Source of the DNA: Candidatus Altarchaeota archaeon
GTDB lineage: Archaea > Altiarchaeota > Altiarchaeia > IMC4 > SCGC-AAA252-I15
Length of the DNA stretch: 20,639 nt
Assembly: GCA_026394745.1 (NCBI GenBank)
Contig: JAPKXP010000167.1
Coordinates: 1 to 20,639, forward strand
Direction of reading: 5' to 3'
Shown one piece after another: positions 7,766 to 14,573 of this stretch. The translations under genes were made by a program, and so were the position numbers. Below the pieces are notes generated by a model that did not search any database, was not told the DNA's origin, and worked only from the letters and a program-made list of their open reading frames with translations. How positions within the stretch are numbered: position 1 is the first letter of the stretch; each line of letters starts with the position of its first letter.

Positions 7766-9211
7766 TTAGACGTAACCGAACTTGCCTGACGTTACCTTCG
7801 CCTGCTTCTTGAAGTTGAACTTGCTCTGCTTCTTCTCCTTGAGCTCTATCCGGTCTACGGTGCACATGAGGAACGGTATGTCAAGCATCGCCCCAGTGAT
7901 TATGCATTCGCCGACGTCGAGGCTGTCCAGGCCCCTGACGATGTCTTCGTTCACGCTCTCGAAGCTCTTCTTGATGTGGTCCTTGTCGTTGGGGTTGGTG
8001 ATGTGCATGTAGATTCCAGTGTTGCATTGAGACAGAATCTCCTCGTCAATCTTGCTGGGCTTCTGTGATATCACGCAGAGTCCGACGCCGAACTTCCTGC
8101 CTTCGGAAGCTATCCTCTGGAGCTGGAACTTGCACGAGCCCGTGACCTTGTCTCCGGCGTAGTTGTGCGCCTCCTCTACGACAAGGAGCACGGGATGTTC
8201 TATAGTGTCTATTCCGATTTCCTGCACCTTGCTTATCCTGCCTTGCAGAATCTTCTTTGAGACGTAAGAAACGACGGACTGCCTGACCGTCTGCGTTGCG
8301 AGCGATGCGTCTATTATCGTAATCTGGTAGGGTACGACGAGCTTGCTCAAGTCGGTCCCCTTCAGGTCGAACACGTCCCTGAAAGTCCTTGCAAGCCCGG
8401 AAATCCTCCTCTTCACGGCCTTCGCAGTCTCCTCGTGGACGTCCGAACTCTTGTCGTCCACGGCCCTGCCGATAATCTCGTCGCAGGACTTTATTATGTC
8501 GTTGAGGTCGTAGTCCTCCTCAACCTTCTTTGCGACAATGTTGTTCAGAACGACCTCCAGGGCGTAAACCTGGTTGTCGTTCAAATTAGCGAAGTGCATG
8601 AAGTCCGTCGCGTTCAGGTTCGACACCGGAATCTTCAGTTGCTCGAGGCCCTGCCTCCCGTACTTCACCGTGTAGACTACTATGTTCAGCGGAGTCTTCT
8701 CGGCGAGCTTCGCAAGAAGCTTCTGGTATTCGCCGTGCGTGTCAACCACAAGAACCGGAAGGCCAAGCAGCGAGAACTCCTTAATCAGGTTGGCTGCCGT
8801 GTAGCTCTTCCCCGCGCCCGTGGACGCGAGTACTGCGATATGCCTGTCGTACTCGCCAGCGTTCAGAAGCGCCCTCGCCTCAGTCCCGTAGACTCTCCCG
8901 ATGCTGATCTTATCGTCGACTGAAAGAAGCCTCTCAAGCTCCTCCTTGCTTGCGAATTCAACGCGCTCGTGAGGGCGCACAGGCTTCTTGACTTTATGCA
9001 GTCTCCCGCCCTCAAGCCTGCCGAAAACCTCAGCCTCAGCGATGAGCCTCTGCCTGCTGCCGATCTTCTCGTCCTCGCTGTAGCCCATCGAAGAGACGAT
9101 GCAGAAATGGTCCTGAACCTTCAGGATGCTGCCGACCTCAACGCTATCGCTCTGAACCAGGATGCGCAGTATGCTGCCCTCGCTCCCAACGACCATTCCC
9201 ACAGAATCCAT
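7766..9211 (-). CDS. herA: HerA-family hexameric DNA translocase/ATPase
   Basis: Read from the ATG at 9211, the protein has 481 residues. The N-terminal ~110 form a HAS-barrel-like beta domain (GMVVGSEGSILRILV...). The ATPase core has Walker A ASTGAGKSY (129-137), DTHGEY (158-162), Walker B VLLVVEEAHN (341-350), and ASEGRKFG and ISQKPSKID segments (369-391) typical of HerA/FtsK-type motors. HerA normally works with the NurA nuclease and Mre11-Rad50 in DNA end resection; none of those genes is in this window. The reading frame extends 102 codons further upstream, but that part runs antisense through the DUF99 gene and is not credible. The chosen ATG has a TATA-like element about 27 bases upstream and appears leaderless. 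Confidence 0.93.
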   Translation of the reverse strand: MDSVGMVVGSEGSILRILVQSDSVEVGSILKVQDHFCIVSSMGYSEDEKIGSRQRLIAEAEVFGRLEGGRLHKVKKPVRPHERVEFASKEELERLLSVDDKISIGRVYGTEARALLNAGEYDRHIAVLASTGAGKSYTAANLIKEFSLLGLPVLVVDTHGEYQKLLAKLAEKTPLNIVVYTVKYGRQGLEQLKIPVSNLNATDFMHFANLNDNQVYALEVVLNNIVAKKVEEDYDLNDIIKSCDEIIGRAVDDKSSDVHEETAKAVKRRISGLARTFRDVFDLKGTDLSKLVVPYQITIIDASLATQTVRQSVVSYVSKKILQGRISKVQEIGIDTIEHPVLLVVEEAHNYAGDKVTGSCKFQLQRIASEGRKFGVGLCVISQKPSKIDEEILSQCNTGIYMHITNPNDKDHIKKSFESVNEDIVRGLDSLDVGECIITGAMLDIPFLMCTVDRIELKEKKQSKFNFKKQAKVTSGKFGYV

Positions 9212-9212
9212 G

Positions 9213-9241
9213 TTAAATAATATTGGCAGGAATAGTTTAAT
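9213..9241. promoter_or_regulatory. Overlapping divergent promoters for herA and the DUF99 gene
   Basis: Only 30 bp separate the two start codons. On the plus strand TTAAATAA (9213-9220) lies about 25 bases before the DUF99 ATG. On the minus strand TATTAAAC (9241-9234) lies about 25 bases before the herA ATG. Each TATA-like element therefore sits where the other transcript would begin, and both mRNAs would be leaderless. Confidence 0.55.
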
Positions 9242-9835
9242 ATGCCAGCTCACTTCTACAGGATAAAGGACGAGGTGCGTATCCTCGGCCTGGACGACGG
9301 CCCGTTCAAGCGCACTGACAAGGACGTTCTGGTCGTAGGCACCGTCTTCCGCGGCGGAAGGTGGGTTGACGGGATAATGTCGACGCGCGTTCTGGTGGAC
9401 GGTTTGGACGCAACGGACAGAATCTCTGAACTCGTCCTCAACTGCAGGTTCAAGGACCTTCGCGTGATAATGCTCGACGGCCTCGCGTTCGGCGGATTCA
9501 ACCTTGTCGACATCCACCGCCTGACCGAGGAGACGCAGCTGCCGGTAATCGCCGTAGTCCGCGACATGCCGGACTTCAAGGAAATCAAAAACGCGTTAAA
9601 ACACCTTACGGAAAGCGAGCTACGCTGGAGTCTCGTCGAGAAAGCCGGCAAACCCATTGAAGTCGAGACTAAGCCAAACAAGTTCATCCACCTACAGTAT
9701 GCGGGAATAGTGGAAAACCAGGCTGTTGAAATCGTGAAGCTGTCCGCGACCAGGAGCATGCTCCCCGAGCCGATAAGAGTCGCCCACCTGATAGCCCGCG
9801 GAGTCACCACCGGCGAATCAAGGGGTAAGGCCTGA
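9242..9835 (+). CDS. DUF99 / UPF0215 family protein (endonuclease V-like fold)
   Basis: A 197-residue archaeal family protein. The signature segments are ILGLDDGPF (14-22), VLVVGTVFRGGRWVDG (29-44), LVDGLDATDRI (51-61), RVIMLDGLAFGGFNLVD (74-90) and LPVIAVVRDMPD (100-111). DUF99 is related by fold to endonuclease V in the RNase H superfamily; D18 or D19 and D79 could be metal-binding acids, though activity has not been shown from this sequence. The start sits at the predicted transcription start, with herA divergent 30 bp away. The gene ends 3 bp from the convergent lipoprotein gene. The family call is firm; the function is not. Confidence 0.9.
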   Translation: MPAHFYRIKDEVRILGLDDGPFKRTDKDVLVVGTVFRGGRWVDGIMSTRVLVDGLDATDRISELVLNCRFKDLRVIMLDGLAFGGFNLVDIHRLTEETQLPVIAVVRDMPDFKEIKNALKHLTESELRWSLVEKAGKPIEVETKPNKFIHLQYAGIVENQAVEIVKLSATRSMLPEPIRVAHLIARGVTTGESRGKA

Positions 9836-9838
9836 ATC

Positions 9839-10963
9839 CTACAGGCCCGCCTTACAATCTGCAAGCGGCGTGTTGCAGTCTATTAACGCCGGGTTCGCGT
9901 TCGGGCAGTTAAAGCAGTCCTTGGAATCCACGTCGACGCAGCAGCAGTACTCGCCGTTAGTCTCAGGATACCATGAGTACGAGCCGCACACGGCCTTGCA
10001 CTGACCCTGCAATGCGTTCATCCTGGCGTTCATCTCGTCCTCGCAGTCTGCCCTGACTGCGCCAGCACCCAAATCGACGTTCACGTCAGCCCGCTTTCCT
10101 TGAGCGTTACAGTACATAGTGCAGTCCGGATAACACTTGCAGTCCGCCATGTCGCACTTCAAATATGCTGCTCCGGCCCCGCCGTAAGTCTGCTGGCACG
10201 TGGTACCGGTCTCGCACTCTTCGCCTGTTGTTAACCTACCGTCGCCGCACCTTGGGATGTACAAGGTCGTGGTAGGCCTCGGCTGCGTTGTCGTAGGCCC
10301 GGGCTGGGTAGTTTGCGTTGTCTGTGTCGTCGCAGTCGTCTGAGTAGGCTGCGTCGTTGCCGTCGGCTGCGTAGTCGCCGTAGACTGTGTTGTGGATGTG
10401 CTGTCGTTATCCTCGCCGCCCACGCAGTCTCCGTTAACGCAGTGTCCTTCGCCGCAGTCCTCCCTCGGAGGCAGGACCTGGCTCCCCAGCATTATCCCTG
10501 AAATCTTTGACTTGCATTCCGCGTTCGGCTTCCCTGCGTTGTAGCATGTTGGCGTTGTAGTCTGCTCGTACACGTTGTCGTTATAGCATACCAGCTTCTT
10601 CTCCACTTCGCCGCAGTCGGAACTCTTGTAGCATGCAACTCCAAGCGTCGTCTGGGTCGGCTGCGTGGTGGCGCCGGTGGCTTGAGTAGTCTGCGTCGTC
10701 TGGAGAGTAGTCTGCGTGGCGGCAGGTTGGGTCGTCGCAGTAGCCTCGTCGCTGTCGCATATCGCGTTCGCGTTCTGGTCCAGGCAGCAAGTGTTGGCGA
10801 ACCTTATGTAAGGCGGATTACATACGACGGTGACTATCGTTATGGTAGTGGGCGTTCCAGTCGGAACCTCATACATGAAATACTTTTGTATGTCCTCTAT
10901 GCATCCAGAAGCAAAGACCATGACAGCAATCAACACGAAAACCAAAAATCTGCCGTTTAACAT
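9839..10963 (-). CDS. Cysteine-rich surface lipoprotein with EF-hand-like loop and two Thr/Gln linkers
   Basis: Read from the ATG at 10963 (Shine-Dalgarno GAGGT, 10968-10974 region), the protein has 374 residues. A lipoprotein signal ends in FASGC, with lipid-anchored C21. Then come CNPPYIR and CCLDQNANAICDSDE; residues 62-73 match an EF-hand loop (D-x-N-x-N-x-x-x-D-x-x-E), so calcium binding is plausible. Two low-complexity Thr/Gln/Pro/Ala linkers (about 74-107 and 187-233), likely O-glycosylated, flank a cysteine-rich middle domain. The C-terminal part begins with CGDGRLTTGEECETG (239-253), similar to the CGDG..GEECD motif of secreted cysteine-rich repeats, and has about 18 more Cys. An in-frame extension to 11041 would place residues before the signal peptide and overlap the upstream gene. 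The function is unknown. Confidence 0.82.
   Translation of the reverse strand: MLNGRFLVFVLIAVMVFASGCIEDIQKYFMYEVPTGTPTTITIVTVVCNPPYIRFANTCCLDQNANAICDSDEATATTQPAATQTTLQTTQTTQATGATTQPTQTTLGVACYKSSDCGEVEKKLVCYNDNVYEQTTTPTCYNAGKPNAECKSKISGIMLGSQVLPPREDCGEGHCVNGDCVGGEDNDSTSTTQSTATTQPTATTQPTQTTATTQTTQTTQPGPTTTQPRPTTTLYIPRCGDGRLTTGEECETGTTCQQTYGGAGAAYLKCDMADCKCYPDCTMYCNAQGKRADVNVDLGAGAVRADCEDEMNARMNALQGQCKAVCGSYSWYPETNGEYCCCVDVDSKDCFNCPNANPALIDCNTPLADCKAGL
10744..10786 (-). repeat. 43-bp perfect direct repeat, copy 1
   Basis: Identical to 11864-11906 at all 43 positions, including synonymous ones. It encodes the EF-hand-like cassette of the second lipoprotein. This points to recent duplication or gene conversion. 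Confidence 0.9.
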
Positions 10964-10985
10964 CTCACTACCTCTACACTGTATT

Positions 10986-12071
10986 TTACATGCATTGTCC
11001 GTTGGTGGTGCACTCGTCAGGGCCTGCTCCAGAAACCTCAATGCAGGTTGTTCCGTCGCATATGTGGTGGGTGGGTCCGCTGCAGTCCTGCTTCGTGGTG
11101 CAGGTGCTCTTGCCCGGAGTCAATAACTCAACGCACAATCCGGTCTGGCACACCTTGTGCCTGCAAACCGTCGTGAGGCCGACGTAGTCGCACTGGTTGT
11201 CGCCCGCGCCGTCGACCTTCGCGCACGTGCCGTTGACGCACTCCAGATGATACTCCTTCATCTGGTCCTTAATCCAGCATGTCTGGTCGCTCGTCCCCTG
11301 GCACTCGCTTTCGCCTGTTGAATTCACGCGCACGCACTTGCTGCTGAGACAATCGAAGTGGTAGCATTCCCTGTTCAGCGTGCAGCTATCGTTGCCGACT
11401 CCGCCTGCGACGCACGCGCCGTTCAAGCATACGCCGTTAGTCACCTGATAGCAGCTCATGTCGTCCCTGCACTCGTCAGCGCCCGCACCGTCGACCAGAA
11501 TGCACTTGAGTATTCCCCCGACGCTCCCGCACGCCTTGTGTTTCGGAGTGTTTGCGACGCACTCGATAGTCGTCTGGCACTCGCTTGAACCCTTGCTCAT
11601 GACCTCGACGCAGTAGTGGGTCGCATTGCACACCTTGTGGCGGCACTGGTTGTCTATCGCGCACTCGTCCTGGCCCTGTTCGTTCGCCTGCACGCAGTAT
11701 CCTGCGTTGCACTTCATGCGCTTGCACTCGCCGCTGGTCTGGCACTGGTCGACACCTACCCCGTCCTTCTCGACGCAGGCGCCGTTCTCGCATGCTTTAT
11801 GCGTCTGCTTTACTGTAATGGTCGTCTGTGCCACAGCTTGCGTCGTCTGCGTGGTCTCTACGACCTCGTCGCTGTCGCATATCGCGTTCGCGTTCTGGTC
11901 CAGGCAACAGACCTTCCCCACTCTTATGTAAGGCGCGTTGCAGACCAACTTTTCTACGGTAGTGGTCGTGGCTTCTTCCCCGCCGCCCGGGTTAAAGCAC
12001 TGGACGCAACCTGAGACTGCTACCATAAAACAAGCTACTGCCAGTAATATGAAATTCACCCTACTTTCCAT
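10986..12071 (-). CDS. Lipoprotein with EF-hand-like loop and about nine tandem cysteine-rich repeats
   Basis: A 361-residue protein starting with a lipoprotein signal (lipobox VSGC, C22). A short Thr stretch precedes the cassette CNAPYIRVGKVCCLDQNANA, with the EF-hand-like loop at 58-69, then a Thr/Gln linker (70-88). Residues 91-361 are about nine imperfect repeats of roughly 25-38 residues, each with four cysteines and a 'C-x4/6-C-V...G.G...C-x5-C' pattern, for example HKACENGACVEKDGVGVDQC. The last repeat ends exactly at the stop. Such disulfide-rich repeats suit an extracellular stalk or binding surface. It is the first gene of a two-gene operon; the paralogous lipoprotein follows 22 bp later. 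The function is not known. Confidence 0.82.
   Translation of the reverse strand: MESRVNFILLAVACFMVAVSGCVQCFNPGGGEEATTTTVEKLVCNAPYIRVGKVCCLDQNANAICDSDEVVETTQTTQAVAQTTITVKQTHKACENGACVEKDGVGVDQCQTSGECKRMKCNAGYCVQANEQGQDECAIDNQCRHKVCNATHYCVEVMSKGSSECQTTIECVANTPKHKACGSVGGILKCILVDGAGADECRDDMSCYQVTNGVCLNGACVAGGVGNDSCTLNRECYHFDCLSSKCVRVNSTGESECQGTSDQTCWIKDQMKEYHLECVNGTCAKVDGAGDNQCDYVGLTTVCRHKVCQTGLCVELLTPGKSTCTTKQDCSGPTHHICDGTTCIEVSGAGPDECTTNGQCM
11864..11906 (-). repeat. 43-bp perfect direct repeat, copy 2
   Basis: Partner of 10744-10786, inside the first lipoprotein gene, offset by 1120 bp. Identity drops at once to the left and after one further base to the right. A shorter shared block (CTTATGTAAGGCG, seen near 10803 and 11923) follows in the same order. 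Confidence 0.9.
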
Positions 12072-12100
12072 TAAATTCCCCTAAATAATTTTCACCGTAA

Positions 12101-12111
12101 GCTTAATAAGC
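12101..12111 (-). promoter_or_regulatory. Possible TATA element of the lipoprotein operon, within a short palindrome
   Basis: GCTTAATAAGC has 5-bp inverted arms around one central base. It lies about 35 bases before the ATG at 12071, so transcription could start near 12081 and include AGGGG, a weak Shine-Dalgarno. Other A/T-rich stretches nearby (12083-12093) also qualify, so this assignment is tentative. Confidence 0.3.
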
Positions 12112-12125
12112 GCCATATCCCCTAC

Positions 12126-12136
12126 TTTTATTTTAA
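12126..12136 (+). promoter_or_regulatory. TATA-like element for the small gene at 12155
   Basis: TTTTATTTTAA is centred about 25 bases before the ATG at 12155, and no Shine-Dalgarno precedes that ATG. The spacing suits a leaderless transcript. Confidence 0.5.
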
Positions 12137-12154
12137 TTTCTCGTATAGTAACCT

Positions 12155-12307
12155 ATGAGTCCCGGGGCAGTAAGGCCGAAGTCTATCGAGCAAATCATCC
12201 CAGACGACGCCATACGCTTCACACCGGAAGAGCTCGAGAAGGCTGCAATGTTCCTAAACAGGGTCACTGTCGTGAGGGATAGGATTGTTTCAGCCCAGAA
12301 CAGATAG
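12155..12307 (+). CDS. Small protein of unknown function (50 residues)
   Basis: An ATG-initiated frame encoding 50 residues (MSPGAVRPKSIEQIIPDDAI..., ending RIVSAQNR). It is soluble and charged, with a predicted amphipathic helix around TPEELEKAAMFLNRV. No family is recognised. Three things support a real gene: a TATA-like element at the correct distance, third-position base use like its neighbours, and a second small gene 11 bp downstream with its own Shine-Dalgarno. The frame fills a gap that would otherwise exceed 240 bp between the lipoprotein operon and the next gene. Confidence 0.6.
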   Translation: MSPGAVRPKSIEQIIPDDAIRFTPEELEKAAMFLNRVTVVRDRIVSAQNR

Positions 12308-12318
12308 TTGGTGTTTCC

Positions 12319-12597
12319 ATGGGTCTGCCGGTAACTAAGAAGGAAGTCCAAGACATGCTGATAAACTTTCAGGAGTACGTCGCCCTCAGGTACAAGAACG
12401 TCCGGAAGAGCGACATGGAGCTCAAGCCGAAGGGCGCTATAGCAGGCGAACACTTCGCAGTCTGGTTCAGCTCAGGCAAGCCGGTTAAGGTCGAGTACTA
12501 TAATCCCAACGGAATAACTTTGGAAGACGGCGTCTACAAGACCGCGGTGCTGGAGCGGGATGATTTCTCCACTCAAGGAGCATTCCATCTCAAATAA
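12319..12597 (+). CDS. Small protein of unknown function (92 residues)
   Basis: A 92-residue soluble protein (MGLPVTKKEVQDMLINFQEY...). The first half is charged and helix-prone. The second half (GEHFAVWFSSGKPVKVEYYN and onward) looks like short beta strands with turns. GGTG (12310-12313) lies five bases before the ATG as a Shine-Dalgarno. It appears co-transcribed with the 50-residue gene 11 bp upstream. Its stop overlaps the end of the convergent mtnA gene by 8 bp. I recognise no domain, and no function is proposed. Confidence 0.68.
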   Translation: MGLPVTKKEVQDMLINFQEYVALRYKNVRKSDMELKPKGAIAGEHFAVWFSSGKPVKVEYYNPNGITLEDGVYKTAVLERDDFSTQGAFHLK

Positions 12598-13600
12598 ACT
12601 TCATGTCTTTTACTTTACCTGGCTTTACTACGCCCCCCTCCGTTATTATCCCCTTGATGTATCCTGCAGGTGTCACGTCAAAGGCCGGATTCTCCACCCT
12701 GCATCCTACAGGGCTTACTTTGACTCTTGATAATCTGCCGTCCGAGCCTATTCCTTTCACAAACTCCACTTCCTCGCTGCCTCTATCCTCAATCTCGATA
12801 TCCTTCCCGCTCGCGCAAGCAAGGTCGAACGTCGTTGACGGAGATGCAACGTAAAAAGGTATCCCATTCTCCTTCGCAAGAACCGCCTTCTCGTAAGTCC
12901 CAATCTTGTTGGCGACGTCCCCGTTCCCCGCCACCCTGTCAGCGCCCACAACCACCAAATCAACGAGACCCTCCTTCATCAAGTATCCTGAAGCGTTGTC
13001 TGCGATGACCTTGTTTTCAATGCCCTCCTCTGAAAGCTCCCACGAAGTCAGCATGCCCTGCAGTCGCGGCCTAGTCTCGTCAGCCCAAACGAAAAACTTC
13101 CTCTTCCTGTAGTGCGCCATCCGCATTGGGGCGAGAGCCGTACCCCAGTCCACGCAAGCCAAGGCGCCGGCGTTGCAGTGCGTGAGAATCCTCATATCCT
13201 CCTTGATTAATTTCTCGCCGTGCACTCCAATCATCCTGCACCGTTCAGCGCTCTCGTCAGCGTACGCGCAAGCGACCTCGACAGCGTTACTCCCTACGAA
13301 CTTTTTCTTGAAGTACTCTATCGCGTCAAACAAGTCTCTTGCAGTCGGCCTCGTCTTCGATATAACGCGCTCGCCCTCATTCAATTTCCCGGCCAGCGCC
13401 GCCTGGGCCATTCCATAGCAAGCCGCAGCCCCGATTGCAGGAGCGCCCCTCACGACCATAGTCCTGATTGCCTCAGCAGTCTCGATGAAACTCCCACAAT
13501 CATTAATCCTAAAATCGAAGGGGAGCAAGGTCTGGTCAATCATCCTCACGACTCCCTCCTCCATCCACACGCTCCTATAGTCCCTGCCCCTTATTTTCAC
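12590..13600 (-). CDS. mtnA: S-methyl-5-thioribose-1-phosphate isomerase (eIF2B-like family)
   Basis: A 336-residue member of the eIF2B/MtnA isomerase family, which converts methylthioribose-1-phosphate (or the 5-deoxyribose analogue) to the ribulose form. The signature segments are IDQTLLPF (21-28), VVRGAPAIGAAACYGMAQA (49-67), SKTRPTARDL (81-90), THCNAGALA (140-148, catalytic C142) and VVGADRVAGNGDVANKIGTY (217-236, catalytic D221). The IDQTLLP segment favours MtnA over the related ribose-1,5-bisphosphate isomerase. The start is GTG at 13600, four bases after the upstream gene's stop, with no upstream in-frame ATG. It is the last gene of a leftward operon. A class II aldolase and S-adenosylhomocysteinase lie nearby, consistent with salvage of S-adenosylmethionine by-products. 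Confidence 0.92.
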   Translation of the reverse strand: MKIRGRDYRSVWMEEGVVRMIDQTLLPFDFRINDCGSFIETAEAIRTMVVRGAPAIGAAACYGMAQAALAGKLNEGERVISKTRPTARDLFDAIEYFKKKFVGSNAVEVACAYADESAERCRMIGVHGEKLIKEDMRILTHCNAGALACVDWGTALAPMRMAHYRKRKFFVWADETRPRLQGMLTSWELSEEGIENKVIADNASGYLMKEGLVDLVVVGADRVAGNGDVANKIGTYEKAVLAKENGIPFYVASPSTTFDLACASGKDIEIEDRGSEEVEFVKGIGSDGRLSRVKVSPVGCRVENPAFDVTPAGYIKGIITEGGVVKPGKVKDMKFI

Positions 13601-13604
13601 TTCA

Positions 13605-14573
13605 TCAGACTTTACGGCCTTTTAACAATCTGTCCAACGCATCCGGAGTATAAATCGCCAGCCCGCTCGATTCGCCGCTTTCCTCATCCCCCGGAGCCCC
13701 GCGAGCCAACGCGGTCACGAGTTTCGCCCCGGACTTGAGATGGAATCCTATACTCCAGTCGTCCACTTCACCGCGTTTCACCCTCTCAAGATATTCGAAC
13801 GCCTTCTCCGGCGTTGCAGTACCCTCGCCCATAACCCTCCTATAACCAGCCATCCTCGAGTATGCGATACCGTAAGCCAGATTGTGTCGGACATCAGGCT
13901 CTTCAGCGCCAGGTTCAAGAGGCAAAGTCGTTGTCCCGACGCAATGCCCCTTTCCCGCGTAGTACTCTAACGCCGCTTGAAACAGTCTTCTTGAAACTCC
14001 CATACCGTACAAAAAAGGCCTGGCTTCGACAAGTATGTAAAACAGGTTTATGTCCGGCGACTTTCCCAGCTTACTCAACATTTTGTCGTCGAAATCCCTG
14101 TTCGTCACCTCAAACCAGTCCGGCAACGCACGCCCCCTCTCCCTGAATGAGCGGTCCAGCCTGTCGTATACTTCATATGGCTTTTTACCGGCATCGTGCA
14201 TCCTAACCAGCTCAGCGAGCAATTCGTTCGGGAAAAACGGGGTAAGCTTAACATGAAAATCCGCCAGAACCGACTCGTCCTCCACCCCCTCCACGCGCTT
14301 CCCCCCATGCGCGTCAATATAGTGAACGTTCCTGGCTGGACCATTATACCTCAGCCTGAACAAGTCCACGAACCAGTCGGTCCCCATCCCGCTCTCAGGG
14401 TGGGCGTGCTCTGGAACGGCATTCTGCAGGTATTCCGAAAAAAACTTTCTGTCGACAGCAGCCAAAGACAAGTCCTTAACAGGCAAAAGTTCACCCGACT
14501 TCCCGGAAACGTCCTGCAATTCCTTCGCATAAACCCGCCTGTCCCCCTTAACGCCCGTTTTTGAAACGCTCAT
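13605..14573 (-). CDS. Unknown protein with a GNAT-like C-terminal half
   Basis: A 322-residue soluble protein. The N-terminal ~170 residues are not recognised. The C-terminal half has GMGVSRRLFQAALEYYAGKG (190-209), resembling the acetyl-CoA-binding motif A of GNAT acetyltransferases. It is followed by NLAYGIAYSRMAGYRRV (231-247) and GFHLKSGAKLV (276-286), which resemble the end of a GNAT fold. This is an inference from pattern only; a full acceptor site cannot be named. The gene overlaps the upstream, clear GNAT gene by ATGA and is followed four bases later by mtnA, so all three are probably translated from one mRNA. Confidence 0.5.
   Translation of the reverse strand: MSVSKTGVKGDRRVYAKELQDVSGKSGELLPVKDLSLAAVDRKFFSEYLQNAVPEHAHPESGMGTDWFVDLFRLRYNGPARNVHYIDAHGGKRVEGVEDESVLADFHVKLTPFFPNELLAELVRMHDAGKKPYEVYDRLDRSFRERGRALPDWFEVTNRDFDDKMLSKLGKSPDINLFYILVEARPFLYGMGVSRRLFQAALEYYAGKGHCVGTTTLPLEPGAEEPDVRHNLAYGIAYSRMAGYRRVMGEGTATPEKAFEYLERVKRGEVDDWSIGFHLKSGAKLVTALARGAPGDEESGESSGLAIYTPDALDRLLKGRKV

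Noticed and set aside
9212..9517. 102-codon N-terminal extension of the herA frame
   Set aside because: It runs antisense through the start of the well-supported DUF99 gene, has no HerA homology, and the ATG at 9211 has a fitting TATA element.
10260..10740. Possible slippage-prone microsatellite in the Thr/Gln linkers
   Set aside because: The codons for Thr and Gln vary, so there is no perfect short-unit array that would promote frequent slippage.
10964..11041. 26-codon N-terminal extension of the second lipoprotein frame
   Set aside because: It overlaps the end of the upstream lipoprotein gene and precedes a complete lipoprotein signal that has its own Shine-Dalgarno.
12072..12154. tRNA or small RNA in the gap between the lipoprotein operon and the small genes
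   Set aside because: No cloverleaf, T-loop or conserved RNA signature is visible; A/T-rich promoter elements account for the gap.
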